Assembly: GCA_017526985.1 (NCBI GenBank)
Contig: JAFXQR010000143.1
Span: forward strand, 1 to 63,387
Reading direction: 5' to 3'
DNA length: 63,387 nucleotides
From: Lachnospiraceae bacterium
Lineage (GTDB): Bacteria; Bacillota; Clostridia; Lachnospirales; Lachnospiraceae
Shown in pieces: positions 8,368 through 18,017 of the stretch. The notes beneath the pieces were generated by a model, which ran no database searches, had not been told where the DNA came from, and saw only the letters and a list, made by a program, of their open reading frames with translations. The translations under genes and the position numbers were made by a program. Numbering within the stretch: position 1 is the stretch's first letter; each line of letters starts with the position of its first letter.

Positions 8368-9339
8368 TCAGTATCCGATCTTTTCAAATATCAGATCCAG
8401 CAATTGCGCATTCCTGATAGAAAACTCCGGAGAAACATACGGCTGCTCTCTGTTCTCGATACACCGCCCCAGCTGCTCACTTTCCAGTGTATAATTCTGC
8501 TTTGCCGTGATCTTTCGTTCTATCTTTTTTCCTTCCGATACAATAGTATAACTCAGCTCACCGGCCTGGTTATACTCCACCGCGGAATCGATACAACCTT
8601 TGGAACCGTGGATATACAAGCGGTCTTTTCTCGCATTGCATCCCGCCGGGAACATCATACCCACATTAAATGCTGCGCGCACACCGTTTTGAAATTTCAT
8701 CATCACCGATGTGAATACATCCACGCCTTCTTCGTTAAACTCGGCATCCGCCTTCACATATTCCGGTTCGGAATCCGTGAGCGACAATATCATGGTCGTG
8801 CAATAACACCCAAGATCATAAAGTGCGCCGCCGCCCATTTCCTTGTGCAAACGGAAATCCTCGACATACCCCTGTGTCAGAAATGCCGTTTCGATATAAT
8901 CCACATCTCCGATGATACCGCTCTTCACATCTTCCTTCAGCGCTGCTATATACGGACTGTGCTGGTATGCATACGCTTCCATCAATACAACATGATTATC
9001 TCTGGCCGCAGCAAACATCTCCTTTGCTTCCTCCGCATTTAGCGCCAACGGCTTTTCACACAGCACATTCTTACCTGCATTCAGCGCTTTGATCACCCAT
9101 TCCTTATGCAGATGATTGGGCAGAGGGATATACACCGCCTGCACCTCCGGGTCTTCCAGCAGTTTCTCATAACCGACATAGGCTTTTTCAAAACCAAAAT
9201 CCTGCTGAAAACTTTTCACCTTATTTTCATCTCTTCCGGCGATCGCATAAAGCTCACAGTTATTTGCCGCTTTCATCCCCGGGATCGTACATCCCCTTGC
9301 AATACCTGCCGTTCCCAAGACACCCCATTTTACTGCCAT
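8368..9339 (-). CDS. Gfo/Idh/MocA-family oxidoreductase
   Basis: 323 aa. The N-terminal Rossmann fold has GVLGTAGIARG (residues 6-16) for NAD(P) binding, and EKPLALN near 95 carries the conserved Glu-Lys-Pro motif. The C-terminal half is the GFO/IDH/MocA beta-sheet domain. Members oxidise or reduce sugar or inositol derivatives and related polyols. No sugar operon surrounds it, so the substrate is open. It appears monocistronic with its own terminator. Confidence 0.9.
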   Translation of the reverse strand: MAVKWGVLGTAGIARGCTIPGMKAANNCELYAIAGRDENKVKSFQQDFGFEKAYVGYEKLLEDPEVQAVYIPLPNHLHKEWVIKALNAGKNVLCEKPLALNAEEAKEMFAAARDNHVVLMEAYAYQHSPYIAALKEDVKSGIIGDVDYIETAFLTQGYVEDFRLHKEMGGGALYDLGCYCTTMILSLTDSEPEYVKADAEFNEEGVDVFTSVMMKFQNGVRAAFNVGMMFPAGCNARKDRLYIHGSKGCIDSAVEYNQAGELSYTIVSEGKKIERKITAKQNYTLESEQLGRCIENREQPYVSPEFSIRNAQLLDLIFEKIGY

Positions 9340-9470
9340 ACCTCTGTCCTCCGTCCTTGATCACCTGGTCTCCCAGTCCATATTACCGTTTGATTATATA
9401 TCTCACGCCGCTCATCCTCTACTTATATTCTGTCACATACGATTTCACTTTTTGATTTTCCTATATGTCA

Positions 9471-9497
9471 AAAAACAAAGGCGATGTTTCCATCACC
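9471..9497 (-). terminator. Terminator of the PurA-like/VWA operon
   Basis: On the minus strand GGTGATG-GAAA-CATCGCC, then a T-rich tract. The stop codon of the PurA-like gene lies within the stem. Confidence 0.65.
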
Positions 9498-10644
9498 CTT
9501 GCTTTCGGACATCTTCTCTGGTCTCTCCGTCTGAGATGTAATCACCGTACTTCACGATACCGGAAGTGTATTCATTCCTATGCGTCACCGCGATCGTCTG
9601 TCGCTTCCTGCACTTATGCGGAAATCTTTCGCTGTCATAATCCTCCCGGATGCGCTTCCGGATCGTTTTTTCGTCCGGCTTTCCGTAACGGATCGTTCCC
9701 TGATGTGGATTGGGTACATTCGTAAGATCCTGCATTCTTGCATTGATCTCTTCCTTTACGCACTCTTCCGCAAAAGGTCCTGCACCGTGTCGCGTCAGAT
9801 AGGTTCGCGTCACATAGCAGCACTCGATCTCCGCTTCTGCACCTTTCAAATTTTCGCGGATCAGCTCTGCAGGATTCCGCAGTCCCGTATTACTGGGAGT
9901 CGTATGGTGTGTATATTCCTTATGGGAACGGTCCAGCAACAGTCCCTGACCGTTTTCAAAAATGAGCCGGTCATATTCCCGCAGGATATCACCTTCCCGC
10001 AGCTTCGCGATCTCACTCATATCCCGCAGATCAAAGATATAATTTTCCATCAGACCTTCCTCTGCAAGGATATCCCGCCAACGCTCCGGCAGCTCCGTGA
10101 TCCCGTTTTCCGCAAGACGCTTCAACATCTGTTTTTTGCAGTCTTCTTTTAAATATACCCGGATCTCATCATCCGGCATTGCCAGCAGCTCTCCAAGAAG
10201 TCTGCCTTGTCGTAGCAGTGTCTCCCAGATCCCGATACCGCAACTGCCATGCCGGGCATTGCCCCTATGCTCCTCCAGGATCTGATTGGTGATCATATCA
10301 AAGGGTGTGGAAACCGGACATTCCGGATCCATATAGATGCGAAAATCCTTTGCACCTTTTCCCAACAGTTCTTCATATTCGGCCATAAAGATCATCGGGT
10401 TGACGATGAAGAAACGCGGCAGCCATGTATCCGCTCCGGCCAGTGTTCCGGATCCGAAATGATGAAATACATGGCGTACCCCTTCCGGTGTGGTGACAGT
10501 ATGCCCCCGCTGCGCACCGCCGTTTGCAGGGATCACCAGAGCTTTCTTTCCTTCAGAGACTGCCTGTGCCGCAAAATAGTCTGTCATCAGACCTTTTCCT
10601 TCGTCTCCGTAATTTGCTCCGATCACGATACGAATGTCCTGCAT
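9493..10644 (-). CDS. Adenylosuccinate synthetase-like paralogue
   Basis: 383 aa, shorter than housekeeping PurA (about 430). The P-loop region GANYGDEGKG at 9-18 keeps the catalytic Asp14, and NGGAQRGHTV at 41-50 keeps the catalytic His48. TRTYLTRHGAGPF near 285 matches the conserved PurA segment. Elsewhere it diverges: GSCGIGI at 132-138 replaces the usual TTKRGIGP, and the C-terminal IMP/Asp-binding part is unlike PurA (NVPNPHQGTIRYG). It may join an amino acid or other nucleophile to a different nucleotide. It is the last gene of a three-gene operon, 27 bp after the VWA gene; RBS GGGAGG. Confidence 0.75.
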   Translation of the reverse strand: MQDIRIVIGANYGDEGKGLMTDYFAAQAVSEGKKALVIPANGGAQRGHTVTTPEGVRHVFHHFGSGTLAGADTWLPRFFIVNPMIFMAEYEELLGKGAKDFRIYMDPECPVSTPFDMITNQILEEHRGNARHGSCGIGIWETLLRQGRLLGELLAMPDDEIRVYLKEDCKKQMLKRLAENGITELPERWRDILAEEGLMENYIFDLRDMSEIAKLREGDILREYDRLIFENGQGLLLDRSHKEYTHHTTPSNTGLRNPAELIRENLKGAEAEIECCYVTRTYLTRHGAGPFAEECVKEEINARMQDLTNVPNPHQGTIRYGKPDEKTIRKRIREDYDSERFPHKCRKRQTIAVTHRNEYTSGIVKYGDYISDGETREDVRKQG

Positions 10645-10671
10645 ACCGCCACCTCCCTTCCGGGTAACTGC

Positions 10672-11538
10672 TTACCAGCTGATCTCTTCCTGTTTTGTGG
10701 TCGCAACGAATGCGCCTGCCCTCCGATCCTCTTCTGCCCGGGCCGTCACGATACGGATGATCTGGTCTGCGATATTCTTGATATCGGTTTCTTTGAAGTG
10801 TTCCGTATCCATCAGTTCCTTCCAGGTCCGGATATAGTTTTCATTTCTTCGTCCGCTATGATTCACAAACAGGTGATATACATCATATTTTTCCTGCACT
10901 TCCGGATATAAACGGGAAGTTTCGATATCCGCCTGCACCGGTCTTCCGGTGATCTCCGCCAGCCTCTTACCCGGCAGATACGGATTGATGCCTTCGTCAC
11001 CCATCGTGATAATGATCCCTTTTCGTCCTCGCTTCCAGCAATCCAGTTGTACCTGTTCCAGCGCGAAGTACCATGCGACCGTATAGGATTCAAAAGCATT
11101 GCCGCCTCCGCCGAATTCAAAGTATACTTTATCCAGCTGCTCCGCGATGCGTATGTCAGACTCAAACTGGGATACCTGCAGCGGGCAGTCATCGTATGCC
11201 AGATCACCAATGCCCATCACAAGGAATTCCACATCCTTCACTTTCTGGTACAGCTTCGTCATAATAATGTTGAGCTGTTTGGCCACTTCTACTGCCGCCT
11301 GTCCCATAGAACCGGTCACATCCAGTGCCAGGATCACCGGGATGGTTGCCGGATGCTCTTCATTATCGCAGCATTCCCGGATCACATTTTTCGGATCCAG
11401 CGCAGGATCGATATCTCTCGCTTTAAACATCTCCTGATTGCTCATATTTCCGGACAGGCTTCCGCTTGCTCCGACAGTCCTGCCCCTGCTTTTCGAATAC
11501 CTGCGAAATCCATCATCACTCCATGCTCCACATCCCAT
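10672..11538 (-). CDS. VWA-domain protein with MIDAS motif
   Basis: 288 aa; start chosen at the ATG behind AAGGAGG, which removes 13 upstream residues. The N-terminus is short and Gly/Ser-rich (MGCGAWSDDGF). The von Willebrand A domain follows, with MIDAS DVTGSMG at 73-79 and further acidic positions (GIGDLAYDD, TMGDEG). No signal peptide or membrane segment, so it is cytoplasmic. VWA domains act as metal-dependent protein-binding modules. It sits between the 189-aa protein and the PurA-like enzyme, probably as an adaptor between them; that role is inferred. Confidence 0.8.
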   Translation of the reverse strand: MGCGAWSDDGFRRYSKSRGRTVGASGSLSGNMSNQEMFKARDIDPALDPKNVIRECCDNEEHPATIPVILALDVTGSMGQAAVEVAKQLNIIMTKLYQKVKDVEFLVMGIGDLAYDDCPLQVSQFESDIRIAEQLDKVYFEFGGGGNAFESYTVAWYFALEQVQLDCWKRGRKGIIITMGDEGINPYLPGKRLAEITGRPVQADIETSRLYPEVQEKYDVYHLFVNHSGRRNENYIRTWKELMDTEHFKETDIKNIADQIIRIVTARAEEDRRAGAFVATTKQEEISW

Positions 11539-11598
11539 AACTGCCTCCTTTCCGGTACTCTCCGGGTACCTCTCCATCTATAAACAACTCCTTCGTTG

Positions 11599-12168
11599 TC
11601 ATTCATCCGTATCGTCGGAAACATCCTCTGCGATATCTTCGTCAAACAAGCCTTCAAATAATCCGTCTCCGAATCCCTGTCCCATCATCATTAGCGGAAG
11701 AACCTCTCCAAGCCCTCCGTTCTTTCCTTTCATCATCTGGGAAAGCATCATATATTTCATAATGTTTCCGGGCTTCTTTCCTTTCTTCATACCATTGCCG
11801 AACATAGATACCACTTTTCCGTAAAAGTATGTATTTCCCATAAAAATGTATCTTTCCGGTATGATCTGCTCCATAGTAGAGTCTTCATAATTGACGGCCA
11901 CGATCCTGTCATCCTTTACCTCCGTAAAACATTTCGGTTTTCCGTTTGCGAGAATGATATCACCGGTCTTTACTTTGTTGGTCGGCATCACGAAGAAAAA
12001 TTCTTCTCCGATATCAAATACAAAGCTGGAACAGTTGGTCAGTCTTCCGGTCTTGCTATCGTAGGTCCGGTATCCGTTAGAGGTCTTGATCGCGATCCCT
12101 CCATCCATAGACAATCTGCACATTCCCGGCGCGATCTTCCCGAGCATTCCGTTAAACAGTTCATTCAT
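11599..12168 (-). CDS. Conserved-looking protein of unknown function, Met-rich tail
   Basis: 189 aa. I chose the second ATG because GGAG is 9 nt upstream of it and touches the first. Residues 1-120 look like a small all-beta domain (FFFVMPTNKVKTGDIIL, PERYIFMGNTYFYG). Residues 120-175 are Met-, Gly- and Lys-rich (MKYMMLSQMMKG, LPLMMMGQGFGDG) and the last 15 are acidic. I do not recognise the family. It is the first gene of the operon with the VWA and PurA-like genes and is preceded by a consensus promoter. Confidence 0.6.
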   Translation of the reverse strand: MNELFNGMLGKIAPGMCRLSMDGGIAIKTSNGYRTYDSKTGRLTNCSSFVFDIGEEFFFVMPTNKVKTGDIILANGKPKCFTEVKDDRIVAVNYEDSTMEQIIPERYIFMGNTYFYGKVVSMFGNGMKKGKKPGNIMKYMMLSQMMKGKNGGLGEVLPLMMMGQGFGDGLFEGLFDEDIAEDVSDDTDE

Positions 12169-12221
12169 AGATATCATCTCCTTTCATATTATCTGTTTGA
12201 TCATATCTCTTTGATGGCTTT

Positions 12222-12250
12222 ATCATATATTCATTTTGATTATATGTCAA
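12222..12250 (-). promoter_or_regulatory. Consensus promoter of the PurA-like/VWA operon
   Basis: Minus strand: -35 TTGACA, 17-bp spacer, -10 TATGAT, with a leader of about 45-50 nt before the start at 12168. Confidence 0.8.
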
Positions 12251-12269
12251 GAACTTTTTTCAATAACAC

Positions 12270-12300
12270 AAAAAAACCACGAGATCGCTCCCGTGGTTTT
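12270..12300 (-). terminator. Terminator of nudC
   Basis: Minus strand AAAACCACG, then CGTGGTTTT with a run of T. Confidence 0.85.
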
Positions 12301-12323
12301 CTGCTATTTGGTCAATTACAAAT

Positions 12324-13145
12324 TTAGATTTTCCCTTCCTTAAACATCCGCATCATCTCGTTGGTCAGACTCAGGTTATTCGGCTGCAGCTCGATCTCTT
12401 CCCGCTGCACCCATTCGGCATATTTCAGTTCTCCTTCATCCATTCGTATGGTACTGTCACCATCCACATCGCAGTAATAACCCACCAGGATATCCTGCGC
12501 CATTCCCCAGGGCTGTGATTTGTAGTAACGGATATTCTTTACTTTCACCCCGGTTTCTTCCATCACTTCACGGGCTACGGTTTCTTCCAGTGTCTCTCCA
12601 ATCTCGGTAAAACCGGCAACCAACGCATTATGTCCGTACCCCTGCCGGTACTTTGTTAATAACAGCTTGTCTCCGTTCATCACCCCAACGATCACCGCCG
12701 GATTAATTCGCGGAAAGATCATGTTTCCGCATCCCGGACATTTCATTGCTCGTTCCTTTTGATCCAATTCCAGTTTTTCCGCGCATCTTCCGCAGTATAC
12801 ATTATCCGCATACCATCTCCACAAATGATACGCCGTAAATACCGCAAATACTTCCGGTCCCTCTGCGCAATAATCGCGAACCTCACGGATCGTGCGATAG
12901 GTATAGCCATCTTTCACTTGTTCCGGTTTCTCCGGGATCAGAAAATATCTTTTCTCATCTATCGAAAACAGATAAATACTTTTTTTCTCACCGATCTCTT
13001 TTTTATTCAAAAAAGTAAGCCTTCCGTTTTCTTCCCGGGTCAACAGCCGCCCCTTTTCATCAAAATAAAAAACGATATCTTCTTCTCTTACTTCATAATG
13101 TCCGTATTCGTTATGCAGTTTACTCGGATAGATATCCTGGATCAT
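12324..13145 (-). CDS. nudC: NAD(+) diphosphatase / NADH pyrophosphatase
   Basis: 273 aa. A zinc ribbon (YCGRC and CPGCG, near residues 118-142) precedes the NUDIX box GFTEIGETLEETVAREVMEETGV at about 178-200, which is complete. SQPW downstream marks the NudC branch, although the family motif SQPWPFPxS reads SQPWGMAQD here. The enzyme cleaves NAD(H) to NMN(H) and AMP and, in other bacteria, removes NAD caps from RNA. Single gene with its own terminator. Confidence 0.88.
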   Translation of the reverse strand: MIQDIYPSKLHNEYGHYEVREEDIVFYFDEKGRLLTREENGRLTFLNKKEIGEKKSIYLFSIDEKRYFLIPEKPEQVKDGYTYRTIREVRDYCAEGPEVFAVFTAYHLWRWYADNVYCGRCAEKLELDQKERAMKCPGCGNMIFPRINPAVIVGVMNGDKLLLTKYRQGYGHNALVAGFTEIGETLEETVAREVMEETGVKVKNIRYYKSQPWGMAQDILVGYYCDVDGDSTIRMDEGELKYAEWVQREEIELQPNNLSLTNEMMRMFKEGKI

Positions 13146-13200
13146 TGTGTCTTCACCTTTTCATTTCTTTCTCAAATTAGCCTTGGGATCTATTGCTTTC

Positions 13201-13236
13201 AAAAACCGCCTCTCCCCAATCGGAGAAAGGCGGTTT
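13201..13236 (-). terminator. Terminator of the flavoprotein-rubredoxin gene
   Basis: Minus strand AAACCGCC..CTCC pairs with GGAG..GGCGGTTT and is followed by T residues. Confidence 0.8.
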
Positions 13237-13239
13237 GAT

Positions 13240-13860
13240 TTACCCTACCTTTTCAAAATCCTGCTTACCGTGTTTGCAGATCGGGCAGATGAAATCGTCA
13301 GGCACTTCCTCTCCCACATACTCGTATCCGCAGATGCGGCAGCGCCAGATGGTCTGTCCGTCCTGCGTCTTGCCTACTGCTTCCGGCTTCGGCTTGATGT
13401 TAGATTGGTAATACTCGTAAGTTGCCGACTTGTCATCCGAGAGCACATCCATATCCGTTACCTGTGCCAGGAAAATCGTGTGGGTTCCCATATCCACAGT
13501 CTCCTTCACCCAGGCGGCGATATACGCATTCGTGCCTTTGGTGATGATCATGCAGTCATTCGCTCCACGCTTGCAATCCGTAAAAGAGGCAAACTTATTT
13601 ACATCCCGACCGGACTGGAAACCGAAGTTTTTGAATAAAGAAAAATCTGCCGCTTCACTGATGATGGATACCGTAAATTTCCTGGTCTCCATGATCATAT
13701 CATGGGTGTAATTATTCTTGTTCACCGCGATGCTGATCACATTGGGATCGCTGGTCACCTGGATCGCCGTATTGATAATACAACCGTTATCCTTTCCATC
13801 CTTTTGTGCCGTCAGCACAAACAGACCGTAGCTCAGTTTGTACATTGCTTTCTTATCCAT
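13240..13860 (-). CDS. Flavin reductase-rubredoxin fusion (high-molecular-weight rubredoxin)
   Basis: 206 aa. Residues 1-150 form a flavin-reductase-like FMN domain (LSYGLFVLTA, SIISEAADFSLFKNFGFQSG). Residues 168-206 are a rubredoxin with CRICGYEY and CPICKHG, binding one iron through four Cys. This is the Hrb layout known in acetogens and clostridia, where it passes electrons to flavodiiron proteins that remove oxygen or nitric oxide. No flavodiiron gene is adjacent. RBS GGAGG. Confidence 0.88.
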   Translation of the reverse strand: MDKKAMYKLSYGLFVLTAQKDGKDNGCIINTAIQVTSDPNVISIAVNKNNYTHDMIMETRKFTVSIISEAADFSLFKNFGFQSGRDVNKFASFTDCKRGANDCMIITKGTNAYIAAWVKETVDMGTHTIFLAQVTDMDVLSDDKSATYEYYQSNIKPKPEAVGKTQDGQTIWRCRICGYEYVGEEVPDDFICPICKHGKQDFEKVG

Positions 13861-13925
13861 GTAGTAACCCTCCTATTATTTATTTTCTTTTATTGTATTC
13901 TCGCGAAATATTTATGTCAATATTC

Positions 13926-13954
13926 TTGATTAAAGAACATGCCTTTATTATAAT
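13926..13954 (+). promoter_or_regulatory. Promoter of the GH127 gene
   Basis: -35 TTGATT, 17-bp spacer, -10 TATAAT; RBS GGAGGGG lies just before the ATG at 13994. Confidence 0.8.
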
Positions 13955-13993
13955 GGTCACAGTATCTCATTTTTCATATATGGAGGGGTAAAA

Positions 13994-16347
13994 ATGTCAT
14001 CATTCTACGGACTGGATCAGGTCAAAATGCACGATCCTTATTGCGTAAATGCCTTTGAAAAAGATGTCGCTTATCTGGAAAAACTGGATGTGGAGCGCCT
14101 GCTGGCCGGCTTCTACGAGACCGCAGGGCTTGCCATGCCGAAGATGCGTTATAGCGGATGGGAGAATATGCTCATCGGCGGACATACTTTGGGCCATTAT
14201 CTCACTGCAGTATCCCAGGCTTATGCCAACGCGCAGTGTTCCGCAAAAGATAAAGAGATCCTGCTGGACCGCATCCACAGAGCCATTGATGGACTTTTAG
14301 ATTGTCAGGCTCATTCCCAGGGAATACCCGGCTATGTTTTCGGCGCATCATCAAGGATCCGGCCAATGTAGAATTACAGTTTGATCTGGTAGAACAGAAT
14401 AAAACAAATATCATCACAGAAGCATGGGTTCCCTGGTACACCATGCACAAGATCCTGGACGGTATCGTAAATGTTTATCGTTTCACCGGCTATGAACCGG
14501 CACTGACTCTGGGGAGCGGCATCGGCGACTGGACCTATGCACGCGCATCTGCCTGGTCCGAGGAAACCCACCGTACCGTTCTCGGCATCGAATACGGCGG
14601 CATGAATGACGCACTTTACGATCTGTACCAGTTCACCAAAAAAGAAGAACACTTAAAAGCTGCGCATTTCTTTGACGAAGAAGCATTGTTTGAAAGAGTT
14701 GCTTCCGGTGATAAGAATGTACTGAACAACCGTCATGCCAATACCACGATCCCGAAGTTTGTCGGTGCGCTCAACCGCTATCTGACGGTCGGCGATGAAA
14801 AGTATCTGGATTATGTTGAGAAATTCTGGACCATGGTCACGGAACGCCACACCTATGCTACCGGCGGCAACAGCGAATGGGAGCACTTCGGCGAAGACTT
14901 TATCCTCGATACCGAGCGCACCAACTGCAATAACGAAACCTGCAACACCTACAACATGCTGAAGATGACACGGAAGCTCTTTAAAATCACCGGCGATAAG
15001 AAGTACGCAAAGTACTACGAAAACACACTAATCAACGCGATCTTATCTTCCCAGAATCCGGAAACCGGTATGACCATGTATTTCCAGCCCATGGCTTCCG
15101 GGTACTACAAATGTTATGGTACAGAATTCGATAAGTTCTGGTGCTGCACCGGCAGCGGTATGGAAAACTTCACCAAGCTGAATGACAGCATCTACTTTAA
15201 GGAAGAGGACGGCATCACGGTTAATCTGTTCTTATCTTCCGAGGTAAGCGATCCGGATCTTGGCATCCGCCTGGTGCAGGAAGCCGATGTTCCCGCAAAG
15301 GATACCATCCGCTTTACGGTACATCCTTTGAATACGGATACGCGATCCGCAAAGCTTCGCATCCGCATCCCGGAATGGGCTTATGAAACTTCTCTTTCCG
15401 CGGACGGAAAAACGGTAACAGAGGAAAACGGCTATTATGTGATCCATGGAGTATGGAACGACAACGACAGTTTCTCCATGTCCTATAAATGCAAAGTAGT
15501 TGCAAAAGGTCTGCCGGACTGTGATACGGTATTCGCCTTCTCCTACGGTCCTCTTCTGCTCTCCGCAGATCTGGGAACGGAAAATATGATCGACGGATCC
15601 ACCGGTGTGGATGTAACCATTCCGACCAACAAGATTGCCGGCAACGAATTCCTGACCATCTCGGAGGGAAGCGTAAAAGACTTTATGGCAAATATCGATT
15701 TCCATATGGAAAAGCAGGGCGAAGAACTTTGCTTTATCCTGCGCGGTACGGACCGTGAACTCACATTCCGTCCGCATTACTTAAAAACGAGAGAGCGCTA
15801 CGGGATCTACTGGTATTTCCTGGATGCCAACAGTACCACCGGAGACGGTTCGGATATTCAGCAGAAGCGCGCTCTGGAAGAGAAACGCCGCGAAGCGATC
15901 CTGGATACGGTACAGCCGGGCTATGGTCAGTACGAAAACGATGACTTCCACGCCATGGAGGAAAGAGACAGCGTAGGCGCGACCGATGAAGGAACCTCCC
16001 GTTACGCAAAACCGAACGGCTCTTTCGGCTATCATATGAAAGCAGAAGAAAATGCCGAACTGATCCTGGAATTACATCTGCTCCGGGAAGACAACGGAAA
16101 ACTGTTATCCGTATGTCTGGATGATGAAGAGATCTTCCGCAAACGCCTGCACTATACAGGAACCCTTACGGAATATGTCGTGGAAATTCCGATCTCCGCT
16201 GAGATCGCAGGAAAGCATCTGGCCTTGCGTGATCACGAGAGCGGTATCAAAGTGCCCAGCCTGTATATCCGCTTCCGCGGCAGCTGGGGCGAGCCTTCCG
16301 CCAGAGTCTTCGGATTCATTTATCTGCTCCGGAAATGGCATGAATAA
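13994..16347 (+). pseudogene. GH127 beta-L-arabinofuranosidase, frameshifted
   Basis: Two overlapping frames together give about 784 residues, the normal length for GH127 (formerly DUF1680). The first frame runs from ATG 13994 through GIPGYVFG and stops at 14371. The second carries on with RRIIKDPANVELQFDLVEQ from about 14340. Homology would continue if one nucleotide were restored near 14335-14345. The catalytic region is intact: ETCNTYN and FWCCTGSG, the Zn-binding Glu/Cys and nucleophilic Cys of the family. No signal peptide, so it would act on imported arabino-oligosaccharides. The gene is either inactivated or carries an assembly error. Confidence 0.85.
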
Positions 16348-16387
16348 ATTTCCTTTTCGTTTGAAGCAAACAGTTCATAACATAAAC

Positions 16388-16421
16388 AGGGCCGGCTTGT
16401 TACAGCCGGCCCTGAATTTTT
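16388..16421 (+). terminator. Terminator of the GH127 gene
   Basis: AGGGCCGGCT and AGCCGGCCCT form a 10-bp stem, with TTTTT a few bases later. Confidence 0.85.
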
Positions 16422-16437
16422 AATATTCTGTCTTTGC

Positions 16438-17184
16438 TCAATACGGACTGTCGAATTCTTTCTCTGCCTTCGCTACCGCTTCTTCCAGTGTCATTCCTGC
16501 AAAATTCTGTGCCCCAAGAATACGACCGGATTTTTTATCATCCACAAACGCTCCGACAACGATTCCGGGAATAGCACTTTCCGGCGCATTCGGTGCATGC
16601 GGTCCTCCCAGATCGGTACGACACCATCCGGGATCCGTCAGATTGATCATCACATCCGTCCCCTGGACTGTATTACCCAGATCGATGGTGATCTTGTCCA
16701 ATGCCGCTTTGCTCGCCGAGTATCCGGCCTGCTCCGGTTCCAAATGGATCCCGCTGGTGGTATTTACGATACGCCCGAAACCTCTCTCGATCATCTTCGG
16801 CATAAAATGATAGCAGATCATGGCCGGAGCGATGGTATTTACATTAAAACTCACCAGATAATCCTCGACCGGCGTTTGAAAATACTCGGTACGATATGCG
16901 ATCTGCAATCCCGCGTTATTCAGTACGATGTCTACGGTCACACCCAGTGCATCGATCTCCTGCAGCATCTTTTCCACAGAAGACAGATCATTCAGATCCG
17001 CTGCAACTGCATAGGCATTTATGCCATCCGCTTTTACTTCTTCAAGAACTTTCTTTGTATGTGAAAGATCCCTGCTATGCAGGATCAGATTGCATCCCTG
17101 CTTTGCCATAAACCTTGCCGTAAGATAACCGATTCCTCTTGCCGCACCGGTGATCAGTGCCCAGCGTCCCTTTACATCAACCAT
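16438..17184 (-). CDS. Short-chain dehydrogenase/reductase
   Basis: 248 aa from the ATG behind GGAGG. TGAARGIG (near 14-21) is the cofactor Gly motif, NNAG follows near 90, and YSASK near 158 holds the catalytic Tyr-Lys pair. This is a classical SDR using NAD(P)H; the substrate cannot be read from sequence. It lies alone between two terminators. Confidence 0.88.
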   Translation of the reverse strand: MVDVKGRWALITGAARGIGYLTARFMAKQGCNLILHSRDLSHTKKVLEEVKADGINAYAVAADLNDLSSVEKMLQEIDALGVTVDIVLNNAGLQIAYRTEYFQTPVEDYLVSFNVNTIAPAMICYHFMPKMIERGFGRIVNTTSGIHLEPEQAGYSASKAALDKITIDLGNTVQGTDVMINLTDPGWCRTDLGGPHAPNAPESAIPGIVVGAFVDDKKSGRILGAQNFAGMTLEEAVAKAEKEFDSPY

Positions 17185-17306
17185 TTTGGCCCCTCCTATA
17201 TCCTTCATTACTTTGCGATATCTCAACCTCACAGACCGATCATATTACAGAATCCGGGACAAATCCTATCAATATTTGTTTCGGGCCATTTCATATTTTG
17301 ATATAC

Positions 17307-17335
17307 AAAAAAGCCATGGAAATCTCCGTGGCTTT
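17307..17335 (-). terminator. Terminator of the thiamine salvage operon
   Basis: Minus strand AAGCCAcGGA pairs with TCCaTGGCTT, followed by TTTT. Confidence 0.75.
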
Positions 17336-17347
17336 CTCTGCTATGCA

Positions 17348-18004
17348 TTATGCGTTAAATAAGGTGTCCCAAAATCGGTTTTCGTATCCGGCGCAGGCTT
17401 GAAATATCTCACACAACAGCCCCGCCTGTTTCGGATCCTGCTCTTTTGTTTCCCGGTCAACCGCTTCGATCCATAAACGGTTTGCCTCTGTGTAAGCCGG
17501 ATCCGTATATGCCACAAACCATTCCTGATATGGAGATTCCGGCAGAACCTGTCTGTATTGGTCACTCATTTCCTGCGCAATATAGGCATATCCCCAGGAG
17601 CATTGCAGCAGCGCTACAAGACCTGCCACCGCACCCAGATGATCCAGCTGCAACAGCATATAGTCCGCATACTCCTGCAACACCTGCACCTTTTGACCGT
17701 TCTTTATTTCTTCTTCCGTAATCCCCAGTTTTTTCATTGCCGGCAAATGGACACGCTCCGTTTCCTTCTCGGTTTCATAAAGGATTCTTTGCAGGTAATC
17801 TCGTAATTCCGGATCTTCCACCAACACGATCGTTCTCTTCAGGATCCCTGTGTAATCCTGCAGATACAGATAATCCTGCAGCATATAGTTGGCATACAGC
17901 CCTTTCTCTAAAGAACCGTCTGCCATCTTTACGACAAACGGCTTATGCATCGCTTCTTTCCAGAGATCCTCTGTTGCCGCAAATAATGTATCCGAAAAAC
18001 GCAT
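17348..18004 (-). CDS. tenA: Aminopyrimidine aminohydrolase / thiaminase II (TenA)
   Basis: 218 aa, all-helical TenA fold. CSWGYAYI near 136-143 carries the active-site Cys, and a conserved aromatic-rich C-terminus (CAGYENRFWDTLF) closes the pocket. TenA hydrolyses formyl-aminopyrimidine or aminopyrimidine from degraded thiamine to HMP. It is the last gene of the riboswitch-controlled operon, where HMP would be phosphorylated by ThiD. Confidence 0.9.
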   Translation of the reverse strand: MRFSDTLFAATEDLWKEAMHKPFVVKMADGSLEKGLYANYMLQDYLYLQDYTGILKRTIVLVEDPELRDYLQRILYETEKETERVHLPAMKKLGITEEEIKNGQKVQVLQEYADYMLLQLDHLGAVAGLVALLQCSWGYAYIAQEMSDQYRQVLPESPYQEWFVAYTDPAYTEANRLWIEAVDRETKEQDPKQAGLLCEIFQACAGYENRFWDTLFNA

Positions 18005-18017
18005 ATATCCACCCTTT

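Noticed and set aside
8196..8387. N-terminal extension of the kinase-like protein
   Set aside because: The promoter at 8238-8266 and AGGGAGG before 8195 lie inside it, so the shorter start is used.
9493..10644. PurZ (Z-genome synthase) identity for the PurA-like protein
   Set aside because: PurZ replaces the catalytic Asp with Ser; Asp14 is kept here, and no phage genes or PolB/DatZ partner are nearby.
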